From: Pedobacter sp. SYSU D00535
GTDB taxonomy: Bacteria; Bacteroidota; Bacteroidia; Sphingobacteriales; Sphingobacteriaceae
Direction: 5' to 3'
Assembly: GCF_017355855.1 (NCBI RefSeq)
Contig: NZ_JAFEWD010000015.1
Coordinates: 1 to 64,000, forward strand
Length of the DNA: 64,000 nucleotides
Shown here: positions 45,526 to 55,349 of the stretch, in pieces
Position numbering within the stretch: position 1 is the stretch's first letter
How the letters are laid out: the number at the start of each line of letters is the position of its first letter
Translations under genes and position numbers: made by a program
The notes under the pieces: model-generated
What the model was told of the DNA's origin: nothing
The model's database searches: none
The model's input: the letters and a program-made list of their open reading frames with translations, nothing else

Positions 45526-45536
45526 CACGTGGAACA
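45521..45536. other. parS-like ParB binding site 2
   Basis: CGTTCCACGTGGAACA differs from site 1 only at the first base. It lies 7 nt before the mnmG ATG, within the mRNA leader. Confidence 0.6.
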
Positions 45537-45542
45537 AAAGGA

Positions 45543-47405
45543 ATGTTTAAAGAATACGATATAATTGTTGTTGGAGCAGGACACGCGGGTTGTGAAGCTG
45601 CTGCTGCTGCCGCAAATCTTGGATCTTCTGTTTTGCTCATTACTATGAACATGGGGACGATCGCTCAAATGAGCTGCAATCCGGCGATGGGAGGAGTAGC
45701 AAAAGGTCAGATTGTAAGGGAGATTGACGCTATGGGCGGTTACTCGGGAATAGTTACTGACAAGTCGATGATTCAGTTTCGAATGCTTAACAGATCTAAG
45801 GGACCAGCTATGTGGAGTCCTCGAGCTCAAAACGATCGCATGCGCTTCGCAGAAGAATGGCGCCTAATTTTGGAACAAACGCCAAATGTCGACTTCTGGC
45901 AAGATATGGTTAAGAGCCTTCTGGTGAAGAACGAGACAGTCTGCGGAGTTGTTACTTCCTTAGGTATAGAGATTAAATCGAAAGCTGTAGTCCTCACCAA
46001 TGGAACATTTCTTAACGGTATAATACATATCGGTGAGAAAAAAATGGGCGGTGGAAGGACTGCTGAAAAGGCTGCAACAGGAATAACTGAACAGCTTGTA
46101 GAGCTGGGATTTGAAGCAGGTAGAATGAAGACAGGCACTCCCCCAAGGGTTGATGGAAGAAGTCTGGATTACGCGAAGATGGAAGAACAATGGGGCGACG
46201 AAGAACGAGGCCGCTTCTCTTATACCGAGGTAGAGCTTCCGACTGAACAACGTTGCTGTTGGATAACATACACCAACGACAAAGTTCACGAAACCCTAAA
46301 AGAGGGATTTGAAAAATCGCCTATGTTCACTGGCCGGATTAAGGGCCTAGGCCCCCGGTACTGTCCCTCTATAGAAGACAAAATAAATCGCTTTGCAGAG
46401 CGAGAGCGGCACCAAATATTTGTTGAGCCTGAAGGCTGGAATACTGTTGAGATCTATGTTAACGGCTTCTCTACTTCCCTGCCCGAAGACGTTCAATACA
46501 AGGCGTTAACGTTGATTCCAGGATTTGAAAAAGCAAAGATGTTTCGCCCGGGATATGCTATTGAGTACGACTACTTCCCTCCTACTCAACTGAGTCTAAC
46601 GTTAGAAACAAAGCGCATTAGTAATTTATTTTTTGCAGGTCAAATCAATGGCACAACAGGTTACGAGGAAGCTGCGAGTCAAGGATTCATCGCAGGCCTA
46701 AACGCTCACCAAAAAATTAACGATAGACATGAGCTAATTATGAAAAGGTCTGAGTCGTACATCGGTGTACTAATCGACGACCTGGTAACGAAAGGAACTG
46801 AAGAACCTTATCGAATGTTTACTTCCCGAGCTGAACATCGTCTTCTACTTCGTCAGGATAATGCTGACATTCGGTTAACACCAATTGGTCATCAGCTTGG
46901 CTTAATTAACGAGGACCGTATGGAAAAGGTAAAAAGAAAAATTAATGAGTCAGATGAAATCGTCCGCTTCCTGAAAAACACTTCTGTTGAAGCGCCAGAG
47001 GTGAACGGATTGCTGGAGGAACTGGGAACTTCTCCCCTTTCTCAAAATGTAAAAATGTTCCAGCTTCTCACCCGCCCCCAGGTAGCGCTTTCTGATTTAC
47101 GAAAGATGAACAACGCCTTCGACAATCTCCTAAAAAACTATCCTAAGGAAACTATTGAGCAGGCCGAAATAAAGGTTAAGTACGAAAGCTATTTCGAAAA
47201 GGAGATGGAGATCGTTGGGAAAATGAGAAAAATGGAAGATCAGGAAATTAACCCTGATTTTGACTATCATAAGTTGGTGTCCCTTTCTAAAGAGGCCAGG
47301 GAAAAATTGGTAAAGATAAAACCACGAACTCTGGGGCAAGCCTCACGTATTTCTGGGGTTTCACCATCCGATATATCAGTTTTAATGGTTCATCTATCCA
47401 AATAA
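45543..47405 (+). CDS. mnmG: tRNA uridine 5-carboxymethylaminomethyl modification enzyme MnmG (GidA)
   Basis: 620 residues from the ATG at 45543. It is an FAD protein that, with MnmE, modifies the wobble uridine of certain tRNAs. FAD-binding [12 protein letters not shown] is at the N-terminus, followed by SCNPAMGG, the GTFLNG segment, [14 protein letters not shown] and the C-terminal helical domain ([15 protein letters not shown]). An upstream ATG at 45495 would translate across the parS-like repeats and is rejected. Its neighbourhood often lies near oriC in bacteria. Confidence 0.95.
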   Translation: MFKEYDIIVVGAGHAGCEAAAAAANLGSSVLLITMNMGTIAQMSCNPAMGGVAKGQIVREIDAMGGYSGIVTDKSMIQFRMLNRSKGPAMWSPRAQNDRMRFAEEWRLILEQTPNVDFWQDMVKSLLVKNETVCGVVTSLGIEIKSKAVVLTNGTFLNGIIHIGEKKMGGGRTAEKAATGITEQLVELGFEAGRMKTGTPPRVDGRSLDYAKMEEQWGDEERGRFSYTEVELPTEQRCCWITYTNDKVHETLKEGFEKSPMFTGRIKGLGPRYCPSIEDKINRFAERERHQIFVEPEGWNTVEIYVNGFSTSLPEDVQYKALTLIPGFEKAKMFRPGYAIEYDYFPPTQLSLTLETKRISNLFFAGQINGTTGYEEAASQGFIAGLNAHQKINDRHELIMKRSESYIGVLIDDLVTKGTEEPYRMFTSRAEHRLLLRQDNADIRLTPIGHQLGLINEDRMEKVKRKINESDEIVRFLKNTSVEAPEVNGLLEELGTSPLSQNVKMFQLLTRPQVALSDLRKMNNAFDNLLKNYPKETIEQAEIKVKYESYFEKEMEIVGKMRKMEDQEINPDFDYHKLVSLSKEAREKLVKIKPRTLGQASRISGVSPSDISVLMVHLSK

Positions 47406-47535
47406 GAGTAAATTACTGATATACAGGAAGTTACATTTTAAATAAATGACTCGATTTAAACCCATATAAAAGAAGATCTCTAAAATCGAATGATAATATT
47501 CCAAAAACGAGTAAAATCGCTTAAAACGCCTAAAA

Positions 47536-49170
47536 ATGACTAATAACAGAAAACAGCATATTTGGCTCGTTTTTATAAAGCAGATTTTTGCTTTTTTTCT
47601 GCTTTCTGGCTGTGCTAGTATTCAAGCTCCTACTGGTGGGCCAAAAGACACGACCCCTCCTAAGATCCTTGAGGAGTCACCTAAGAATTTTACCGTCAAT
47701 TTTAAAGCTGACGAAATCAACATCGTGTTTGATGAGTTTTTTAAACTTAATGAAGCTTTTAAAGAAATCAGTCTTTCACCAGCGGTTGATAAAATACCAG
47801 AATACAGAATTAGAAAGAAAACGTTAAATATCCGACTTCAGGACACGCTCGAAAGAAATACAACTTATACGATCAATTTTGGTAGAGCGATTGGCGACTA
47901 CAACGAAAATAACATTCTGAAAAATTATGTCTATGTTTTCTCTACAGGAGCTAAAATAGACTCATTGTCAATAAGCGGTACTGTTACCAATGCGGTTACA
48001 AAAAAACCCGAACTAGACGCAACGGTGTTTCTGCTTCCCTTAAGTCAAGATACCATTTTCGGAAAGAGACGCCCAAATATATTTACCACTACCGACTCTT
48101 CTGGTAACTTCAAGCTAAGCTATCTTCGGGAGAATACTTACCGTATATACGCGCTTAAAGAACAAGGAGGAGGAGATAAAATTTACAACTCTGCTAACGA
48201 GGCAATAGCGTTTTTAAATAATCCTATTGCACTTACTAAAGATACAGCAGACATAAAGCTCGAGATATTCCAGGAGGAACCTGCAAACTTCCGGATTACA
48301 GACCGCAAAATTGAAAACAGCGGTCGCATTGTCTATGCCTTTAATAAACAGCTTGAACAGCCTTCTATCAAAATCTTAAACCCAGCAGCTCTTGACCGAA
48401 ACAAAGTTGTTGAGTTTAGCAAAAAAAGAGATACAGCCTATGTTTGGACAGAGAACATGAACTTTGACTCTATCACGGTAGCTATCCAAAATATGGGTAA
48501 AAACCTCGACACTACTGTCATAAGAAGGAGCAAACGAGATACCTATAACCAGACATTAGCAGCAACTGACAACACATCAGGCGGCAGGATTAAACCCGGT
48601 ACCGACCTAACGATCAGCTTTTCAGGCCCTGTTGCCAGTATCGATCCAAAAAAGATAAGCCTTCTGCAAGATTCCGTTCCCGTAACCGGCTTACGAATAA
48701 TACCGGATAGCAGTTCGACAAGGCGTTTTGCGTTCCGTTATCCTTGGCGGAAGGAACGACAATATATATTAAATATTGACGATAACGCTGTTACGGGCTT
48801 GTTTGGAGGAAAAAATAAGCTTTTCAACAAGCAATATCTAAGAGACGATGAAGAGAACTATGGTAATCTCACATTAAAAGTAACAGTACCGCCAAAATCA
48901 GGAAATTACGTTATTGAGCTTCTCGATGCTGAAGATGAAGTGATGCAAACTGATGCTATCACTTCTAACACTACGCTTAATTACCAAATGTTTTCCCTCG
49001 GAAAATACACCTTCAGGGTAATATACGATGAAAACAAAAATCAGAAATGGGATACAGGGAACGTTAAAGAGGGAAAACAGCCAGAAAAGATCTGGAATAG
49101 TGGTAAGGAAATAACGTTAAGGGCCAACTGGGACTTAGAGGAAGAATTAACTATTCCTCCTCTTCCGTAA
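47536..49170 (+). CDS. Ig-like (SbsA/Big_5) domain lipoprotein
   Basis: 544-residue lipoprotein: basic N-terminus, hydrophobic core and lipobox LLSGC (Cys at about 26). The mature start APTGGPKDTTPPKI and the block to about residue 140 match the Bacteroidota Ig-like domain, including YTINFGRAIGDYNE. A carboxypeptidase-regulatory-like beta sandwich follows (SLSISGTV...). The rest is beta-rich. Probably a surface or periplasmic structural protein; substrate unknown. Its 3' end overlaps the convergent gene by 20 bp. Confidence 0.82.
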   Translation: MTNNRKQHIWLVFIKQIFAFFLLSGCASIQAPTGGPKDTTPPKILEESPKNFTVNFKADEINIVFDEFFKLNEAFKEISLSPAVDKIPEYRIRKKTLNIRLQDTLERNTTYTINFGRAIGDYNENNILKNYVYVFSTGAKIDSLSISGTVTNAVTKKPELDATVFLLPLSQDTIFGKRRPNIFTTTDSSGNFKLSYLRENTYRIYALKEQGGGDKIYNSANEAIAFLNNPIALTKDTADIKLEIFQEEPANFRITDRKIENSGRIVYAFNKQLEQPSIKILNPAALDRNKVVEFSKKRDTAYVWTENMNFDSITVAIQNMGKNLDTTVIRRSKRDTYNQTLAATDNTSGGRIKPGTDLTISFSGPVASIDPKKISLLQDSVPVTGLRIIPDSSSTRRFAFRYPWRKERQYILNIDDNAVTGLFGGKNKLFNKQYLRDDEENYGNLTLKVTVPPKSGNYVIELLDAEDEVMQTDAITSNTTLNYQMFSLGKYTFRVIYDENKNQKWDTGNVKEGKQPEKIWNSGKEITLRANWDLEEELTIPPLP

Positions 49171-49672
49171 ACCAGCTTGAGTACATTACATAGTTTTTAG
49201 GCAATTGCTCCAACATCTGTCGTTGTTGTTCAGTAATTGCCTTCACCTTCTTTGCAGGGCTGCCTGCATATATAAAACCAGATTCGCAAACTGTATTCTC
49301 CAGTACCACTGAGCCAGCCGCTATTATAGTAAATTCCTCTACCACAGCATTGTCCATAACAATGGCTCCCATTCCTATTAGCGTGTTACGTTGTAGAGTA
49401 CAGCCGTGAACTAAGGCATTATGACCTATGGAGACGTTATCGGCGATAGTAGTTCCAGCTTTCTGGTACGTACAGTGAATAACTACTCCGTCCTGTATAT
49501 TCACGTTGTTCCCAATCTTAATAAAATTAACATCTCCCCTAACCACCGCATTAAACCAAACTGAGCAATTGTTGCCCATTACTACATCGCCAACAAGGGT
49601 ACTGTTCTCCGCTATGAAGCAGTTCTGGCCCCAAGCGGGCGACTTTCCTTTTACTGGTAATATTAATGCCAT
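49151..49672 (-). CDS. Gamma-carbonic-anhydrase-like hexapeptide-repeat protein
   Basis: 173-residue left-handed beta-helix protein of the YrdA/PaaY group. The three zinc-binding His positions of gamma-carbonic anhydrases are present, in VIHCTY and GHNALVHG. It begins with the typical ALILPVKGKSPAWG strand. Enzyme activity (carbonic anhydrase or acyl transfer) cannot be decided from sequence. Confidence 0.85.
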   Translation of the reverse strand: MALILPVKGKSPAWGQNCFIAENSTLVGDVVMGNNCSVWFNAVVRGDVNFIKIGNNVNIQDGVVIHCTYQKAGTTIADNVSIGHNALVHGCTLQRNTLIGMGAIVMDNAVVEEFTIIAAGSVVLENTVCESGFIYAGSPAKKVKAITEQQRQMLEQLPKNYVMYSSWFTEEEE

Positions 49673-49691
49673 CTGTAGGATTCTTAAAATA

Positions 49692-51278
49692 TTAAAACAC
49701 GGTGTCGGTAGGATTTTTTAAATGCTTGGGATAGTCAGTTGTATAATGCAGACCGCGGCTTTCCTTACGGATCATAGCAGACTTAATAACAATGTAGGCG
49801 CACTGAATCACATTTCGCAATTCACATAATTTTACTGAAAGCTTTGTCTTTTTGTAAAAGTCCTCCGTCTCTTCATACAGCAATCCTAGCCTTCTGAAAG
49901 CACGGTCAAGACGAAAATCCGAGCGCACAATTCCTACATAGTCACTCATTATCTTCTGTGTTTCCCGCAGATTGTGAGTCACGAGGATATCTTCGTTTGA
50001 AAGTTTAGTGTTTGTATCGTCCCACTCGGGAATATCCTCAGGAATGATATTTTTGTTAAACTCCTCCATAGCTGCGAGATAAATCCGATGAGCAAAAACG
50101 GTTGCCTCTAACAAAGAGTTGGAAGCCAAACGATTAGCACCATGAAGCCCAGTAGAGGAACATTCGCCGCAAGCGTATAAGCGCTGGATAGAAGAGCGAC
50201 CAAATTCATCAACCAAAATTCCCCCGCACATATAGTGACAAGCTGGCGTAACCGGAATAAGATCTTTGGTCATGTCCAGACCGATACTTAAGCACTTAGC
50301 ATAAATATTAGGAAAATGTGAAAGAATGTCGTCTTTCGAGCGATGACGAATGTCCAGATAAACGAAATCGTCTCCCGACTTTTTCATCTCCGAATCTATA
50401 GCGCGGGCGACAATATCCCTTGGGGCTAATGAACCGCGCTCGTCGTAATTCTGCATAAACTCATTTCCATTTCGATCACGCAAAACCCCACCAAATCCCC
50501 GAACAGCTTCAGATATCAAGAAAGACGGATACTCCCCCGGATTATATAAAGCAGTGGGGTGAAACTGAATAAACTCCATGTTTCGCACCTTTCCCTTCGC
50601 CCGGTACACCATAGCAATACCGTCACCGGTGGCAATAGTTGGATTTGTAGTATTCGAATAAATGTGTCCCGCACCTCCCGTTGCCATCACTGTAACCTTC
50701 GAAAGGAACTTTTCCACAGTATTAGTATGCGTGTTCAATGCATAAATTCCGTAGCAAGTTATATTATCAGAGCGTCTACCCACAAACTCACCTAAATGGT
50801 GCTGAGTGATGATTTCAACAGCAAAATAATGCGTGAGAATCTCAATGTTCGGATTCTGATGTATTTGCTCTAGCAGCGCCCTTTCTATTTCAAATCCTGT
50901 GATATCCTTATAATGTAAAATACGATGCTCTGAATGGCCTCCTTCCTTTGCCAGATCGTATGAACCGGGCTTTGTCTGGTCAAAATTAGTCCCATAATCA
51001 ATGATCTCCTGAATGCGCTCTGGACCCTCCTTCACTACGATTTCCACAATGGCCGGATCACATAAACCATCCCCTGCGATCAGGGTATCTTCTATATGTT
51101 TGTCGAAAGAATCTGTTTTATCCACAACTACGGCAACTCCACCTTGAGCATACTTAGTGTTTGATTCGTCTTCATTCGCTTTCGTAACTATCAGAACTTT
51201 ACCATGTTTGGCGGCCTTAAGTGCAAAACTTAAACCAGCAATACCAGAACCAACAACTAAGAAATCAACATTCTTCAT
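49692..51278 (-). CDS. nadB: L-aspartate oxidase
   Basis: 528-residue FAD enzyme that oxidises aspartate to iminoaspartate, the first step of de novo NAD synthesis. It has the GSGIAGLSFAL dinucleotide fold, TKYAQGGVAVV, the ATGGAGHIYSNTTNP segment, the RHRSKDDI and HGANRLASNSLLEA motifs and a C-terminal helical domain. Divergent from nadA across a 413-bp region. Confidence 0.95.
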   Translation of the reverse strand: MKNVDFLVVGSGIAGLSFALKAAKHGKVLIVTKANEDESNTKYAQGGVAVVVDKTDSFDKHIEDTLIAGDGLCDPAIVEIVVKEGPERIQEIIDYGTNFDQTKPGSYDLAKEGGHSEHRILHYKDITGFEIERALLEQIHQNPNIEILTHYFAVEIITQHHLGEFVGRRSDNITCYGIYALNTHTNTVEKFLSKVTVMATGGAGHIYSNTTNPTIATGDGIAMVYRAKGKVRNMEFIQFHPTALYNPGEYPSFLISEAVRGFGGVLRDRNGNEFMQNYDERGSLAPRDIVARAIDSEMKKSGDDFVYLDIRHRSKDDILSHFPNIYAKCLSIGLDMTKDLIPVTPACHYMCGGILVDEFGRSSIQRLYACGECSSTGLHGANRLASNSLLEATVFAHRIYLAAMEEFNKNIIPEDIPEWDDTNTKLSNEDILVTHNLRETQKIMSDYVGIVRSDFRLDRAFRRLGLLYEETEDFYKKTKLSVKLCELRNVIQCAYIVIKSAMIRKESRGLHYTTDYPKHLKNPTDTVF

Positions 51279-51691
51279 CTAATAAATAATTTGCTAATTG
51301 TAATCTTACCGTGCTTATGTGGATAAACACTGTAAAGATGTTAATTTTGTACAAAAAGAAGTTTAATATTTTCTAACAAGAAAAACTTGACGGTATTAAA
51401 GTGTTAAAACCGCCGTATTTTAAGAAAGTTTTCAGCAGAAGAAATGGGAGTTCTTAACGTTTTACTTACTGAAAGAAATTCACTGTAAAAATCCAGCCAG
51501 AAAAATTTTAGAAATTCAAAAACTTAGAAACCAAGCGATTGTATAGTCCACAGTGTTAGTAATATGTTGAAAAGTAGTAGAAAACAAAAAAATCAAAAAT
51601 TAGTTTCACATCTTCTTCACATAACTAACACCCTAATAAACCATAAGAATATCTTTTAAAAGAATAATTGTATTTTATTGAAGTGTCAGAA
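51279..51691. other. AT-rich nadB-nadA intergenic region with a consensus DnaA box
   Basis: No gene is seen. Bases 51318-51326 read TGTGGATAA, the exact reverse complement of the DnaA box TTATCCACA. A weaker box (TAGTCCACA, 51544-51552) is also present. The stretch is strongly AT-rich. It could be a regulatory region for the divergent NAD genes or part of an origin. No NAD-type riboswitch is recognisable. Confidence 0.35.
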
Positions 51692-52684
51692 ATGGATATT
51701 TTTGAAGAAATAAATATCAAGGGTTTTGTCGACGAACCTATTGATCCCACTCTAGATCTTTTTGAAGAAATAGAGAAATTAAAAAAAGAAAAGAATGCAG
51801 TGATCCTGGCGCATTATTACCAGGAGCCGGACATTCAGGATATAGCTGATTATATCGGGGACAGCCTTGGTTTATCGCAGGAAGCAGCTAAAACAGATGC
51901 TGATATTATTGTCTTTGCTGGCGTGCATTTTATGGCAGAGACGGCAAAAATATTATCACCAACGAAAAAGGTACTGCTGCCGGATTTAAAAGCCGGATGT
52001 TCTTTATCGGATAGTTGTCCGCCGCATTTGTTCTCGAAGTTTAAAGAGAAATATCCTGATCACCTGGTGATTACGTACGTAAATTGCTCTGCTGAGCTGA
52101 AAGCACTAAGTGATATTGTTTGTACGTCTTCAAATGCGGTTCAGATTGTCGAGAGCCTACCGAAAGATCAGAAGATCATATTTGGTCCCGACAGAAACTT
52201 GGGTACTTACGTAGCGAAGAAAACGGGAAGAGACTTAGTGTTGTGGAATGGTGCTTGCATGGTTCATGAGATATTTTCGATGCAGCGGATAGCGAAGCTA
52301 AGAGCTCAGCATCCTGAGGCAAAGTTTATAGCTCACCCTGAATGTGAAGATGCCATCTTAAAAACAGCAGACTATATCGGGTCTACTACAGGATTGTTAA
52401 AATACACAATGAACAGCGAGGCGAAAGAGTTCATTGTAGCAACAGAAAGCGGAATTATTCATCAAATGGAGAAGGCAAATCCGGGAAAAGTGTTCATTCC
52501 TGCCCCTCCAAATAATACTTGTGCATGTAATGATTGTCCGCACATGAAGAGAAATACACTGGAGAAGCTGTATTTGTGTATGAAAAATGAATTGCCTGAA
52601 GTATCTGTTCCTATGGACGTGATAGAAAAAGCAAGGTTACCAATTGAACGGATGCTGGAAATTTCAGCGAGACTTGGATTGTAA
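51692..52684 (+). CDS. nadA: Quinolinate synthase
   Basis: 330 residues from the ATG at 51692. It condenses iminoaspartate with dihydroxyacetone phosphate to quinolinate using a [4Fe-4S] cluster. The three cluster cysteines are likely those in [16 protein letters not shown] and the C-terminal [21 protein letters not shown] and [11 protein letters not shown] are family motifs. The upstream TTG at 51668 is less likely. Confidence 0.95.
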   Translation: MDIFEEINIKGFVDEPIDPTLDLFEEIEKLKKEKNAVILAHYYQEPDIQDIADYIGDSLGLSQEAAKTDADIIVFAGVHFMAETAKILSPTKKVLLPDLKAGCSLSDSCPPHLFSKFKEKYPDHLVITYVNCSAELKALSDIVCTSSNAVQIVESLPKDQKIIFGPDRNLGTYVAKKTGRDLVLWNGACMVHEIFSMQRIAKLRAQHPEAKFIAHPECEDAILKTADYIGSTTGLLKYTMNSEAKEFIVATESGIIHQMEKANPGKVFIPAPPNNTCACNDCPHMKRNTLEKLYLCMKNELPEVSVPMDVIEKARLPIERMLEISARLGL

Positions 52685-52757
52685 ATAATTCATCTTCTAT
52701 CAGTTACCTGCGCTAGTTGTTCAAATTGGCAAAATTTAATTTTTAATTTTAATTTCT

Positions 52758-53801
52758 GTGTTTGAAAATAAAGAAAGAACCGATATTGGTACGCTGGGGG
52801 AATTTGGTCTAATAGATCATCTTACGAAAAACATCGAATTAAGAAATCCTTCGACCAATAAAGGTGCTGGTGATGATGCCGCCGTACTGGATTTTAGTGG
52901 TAAGAAAATGTTGGTTTCGACCGATTTGCTGCTTGAGGGCATCCATTTCGACTTAGCGTATACCCCATTGAGGCATCTTGGCTATAAAGCGGTTCAGGTT
53001 AATTTGAGTGATATTTATGCCATGAATGGGACGGCTACACAGATAACCGTGTCACTTGGGTTGTCAAGCAAGTTCCCGCTAGAAGCGATAGAAGAGCTTT
53101 ATGAAGGGATATTGATAGCCTGCAAAAAGTACAATATCGACTTGGTTGGAGGTGATACGAGCTCTTCAAAACAGGGCTTAGTAATCAGTGTAACGAGTAT
53201 CGGTTACGCAGACGTAGAGGAGATTTGTTATAGAAATACTGCCGGGGAAGGAGATTTGATCTGTGTTTCCGGTGATTTAGGAGCGGCTTATATTGGATTG
53301 CAACTACTGGAACGGGAAAAGCGGATTTTCCTTGAGAACCCAAACATTCAACCCGATTTGGAAGGGAAAGACTATATCGTCGAAAGACAGTTGAAGCCGG
53401 AAGCGAGGAAAGACATCATAGAAATACTCCGCGATTTAGGAGTGAAACCAACTTCCATGATTGACGTTTCTGATGGGCTTTCTTCTGAAGTTATTCACAT
53501 CTGTACACAATCAGAAAAGGGTTGCAATTTGTATGAGGATAAGATACCTATTGATCCGATGACTTATGAAACAGCTCGCGATTTTAACCTTGACCCGACA
53601 ATCTGTGCGTTAAGCGGAGGTGAAGACTATGAGTTGCTATTCACAATCAAGCAGTCGGATTATGAGAAGATAAAATTCAGTCCTGATATCAGTGTTATCG
53701 GTCATATCACCGAAAAAAGTGCGGGGATGAATATTGTTTCCAAGTCGGGAAATGTGCATCCCTTGAAAGCGCAGGGCTGGAATTCCTTCAAAAAAGATTA
53801 G
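52758..53801 (+). CDS. thiL: Thiamine-monophosphate kinase
   Basis: 347-residue AIR-synthase-fold kinase that makes thiamine pyrophosphate, the last step of thiamine cofactor synthesis. It has GAGDDAAVL (ATP/Mg), STDLLLEGIHFD, AVQVNLSDI, GGDTSSSKQG and SGGEDYELLF. The start is GTG; family members begin with a similar short N-terminus (LGEFGLID), so it is credible. Confidence 0.93.
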   Translation: MFENKERTDIGTLGEFGLIDHLTKNIELRNPSTNKGAGDDAAVLDFSGKKMLVSTDLLLEGIHFDLAYTPLRHLGYKAVQVNLSDIYAMNGTATQITVSLGLSSKFPLEAIEELYEGILIACKKYNIDLVGGDTSSSKQGLVISVTSIGYADVEEICYRNTAGEGDLICVSGDLGAAYIGLQLLEREKRIFLENPNIQPDLEGKDYIVERQLKPEARKDIIEILRDLGVKPTSMIDVSDGLSSEVIHICTQSEKGCNLYEDKIPIDPMTYETARDFNLDPTICALSGGEDYELLFTIKQSDYEKIKFSPDISVIGHITEKSAGMNIVSKSGNVHPLKAQGWNSFKKD

Positions 53802-53805
53802 TCTT

Positions 53806-53821
53806 AGTTCCACGAGGAACA
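53806..53821. other. Degenerate parS-like site
   Basis: AGTTCCACGAGGAACA matches the site at 45496 at 14 of 16 positions and keeps the GTTCC / GGAAC symmetry. It lies just after the thiL stop, between convergent genes. A weaker ParB site is possible. Confidence 0.35.
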
Positions 53822-53838
53822 GGAGGAGAAGTGGTGAT

Positions 53839-55149
53839 TCACTCGTTGTTTAACAACTTTTCTTCCAATACTTTAGATGTTTTTGCACCTAGTTTGCGTA
53901 GGTTTTCCACCCTACCCACCAAGTTACCTGAACCGGTGCTCAGCTTATTGAAAGCTTCTGAATAAGAATCTCGGGCTTTATCTAAACTAGATCCGATTTT
54001 CTGCAAATCGCTTACAAAGCCAACAAATTTATCATATAAGGCGCCAGCTTTTGTAGCAATGTCGATGGCGTTCCGTGTTTGTTGCTCCTGTTTCCAGATA
54101 GATGCAATAGTTTTTAAAGTAGCCAGCAAGGTCGAAGGAGTAACCACTACTACCCGTTTCTGCCAGGCAAATTCAAACAGCTCGACATCGTGCTGAACAG
54201 CTATCGAAAACGAGGACTCGATTGGAATAAAAAGTAAGACAAAATCTGGTGAATTTATCCCATACAAGTCACAGTAATTCTTTGAACTCAGGTTTTTGAT
54301 GTGATTTTTAATAGAGAAAAGATGATCATTTAAGTAAATAATTTTGTCATCGTCCGTCTCGCAGTTAACCAGTCGCTCATAAGCCAGGAGAGAAACTTTA
54401 GAGTCAATAACCAAATGCTTGTTATCAGGGAGCGAAATAAGTACATCAGGCTGATAGCGGTTTCCAATTTCGTCCGTAAAGCTATTTTGCTTTTGATAGC
54501 TTTCCCCCGCTATTAAACCCGATGCTTCCAATATCCGATCAAGTACCACCTCACCCCAGTTCCCTTGTTTTTTTGAGTCTGCTTTTAAGGCTCTGGTAAG
54601 ATTATGAGCCTCCTGACTTATCTGCTTGTTCAGCTCGATCAATTTGGAAATTTCGCCTTTCAGAACGTTTCTTTCGTCCGATTCAGACTTGTATACTTTT
54701 TCTACTCTTTCTTCAAACGACTTAATTTTATCCTTTAATGGATTAAGCAAAGAATCGAGGTTACTTTTATTAGTCTCTGTGAAGCGGACCGATTTTTCCT
54801 CCAGTATTTTTCCTGCTATCAATTCAAACTCCTTGTTGAATTTCTCCTGCAGTCGTTCAATTTCTAGTTTCTGTTCAGCAATTTTCTCTTGCTGAGCACG
54901 GAAATACGACCGGGTACTTTCGTAAGATTGATTAATTTCTAATAATTTCTGACGTTCCTGTTTCAATTCATCTTCTATCCGTTCTTTTTCTGATTTAAAA
55001 AAATTAGCTTTTTCTTCTGACCGTGCCAGTTCAACTCTCAGGTTTTGGTTCTCCTGTTCTTTAGCGCGGAGAGAACTGTTCTTTAGCAGTGATAGGAATA
55101 GTAGAACAACTAATAAAATTATTATTGCCAGAAGTATTTGTATGTACAT
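53839..55149 (-). CDS. rmuC: DNA recombination protein RmuC
   Basis: 436 residues from the ATG at 55149. An N-terminal membrane helix (about 3-23) leads to a long coiled coil (about 30-170), then the RmuC nuclease-like domain (about 190-400) with GNWGEVVLDRILEASGL, RYQPDVLISLPD, LVIDSKVS and FVLLFIPIESSF. RmuC limits inversions at short inverted repeats. A TTG at 55167 is the only longer start. Confidence 0.9.
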   Translation of the reverse strand: MYIQILLAIIILLVVLLFLSLLKNSSLRAKEQENQNLRVELARSEEKANFFKSEKERIEDELKQERQKLLEINQSYESTRSYFRAQQEKIAEQKLEIERLQEKFNKEFELIAGKILEEKSVRFTETNKSNLDSLLNPLKDKIKSFEERVEKVYKSESDERNVLKGEISKLIELNKQISQEAHNLTRALKADSKKQGNWGEVVLDRILEASGLIAGESYQKQNSFTDEIGNRYQPDVLISLPDNKHLVIDSKVSLLAYERLVNCETDDDKIIYLNDHLFSIKNHIKNLSSKNYCDLYGINSPDFVLLFIPIESSFSIAVQHDVELFEFAWQKRVVVVTPSTLLATLKTIASIWKQEQQTRNAIDIATKAGALYDKFVGFVSDLQKIGSSLDKARDSYSEAFNKLSTGSGNLVGRVENLRKLGAKTSKVLEEKLLNNE

Positions 55150-55349
55150 TGCTAAAAATTTTATCAAAAATAATGATTATAACAGAAGGAATGAAAGAAG
55201 AGGCGAGGGAAATCTGGACGATCGAAAACTGCAGAAATGTCAGCAGAGAGCATATTTTTTCTGACGTTAATTCGTTTAAAATTTATAAAATCCTTTAAAT
55301 TTAGCAGGGAACACTTTTTGATAACATATAAGCATAAAAACATAACACT

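Noticed and set aside
45495-45542. Upstream ATG for mnmG adding 16 residues
   Set aside because: The extra residues are translated from the parS-like repeats and the family begins at the later Met ([12 protein letters not shown]).
51279-51667. NAD-sensing riboswitch upstream of nadA
   Set aside because: No recognisable conserved riboswitch helices; the region is mostly AT-rich sequence.
55089-55298. Open frame of 69 codons between rmuC and the YugP-like gene
   Set aside because: It overlaps the rmuC 5' end antisense and shows no protein-like features.
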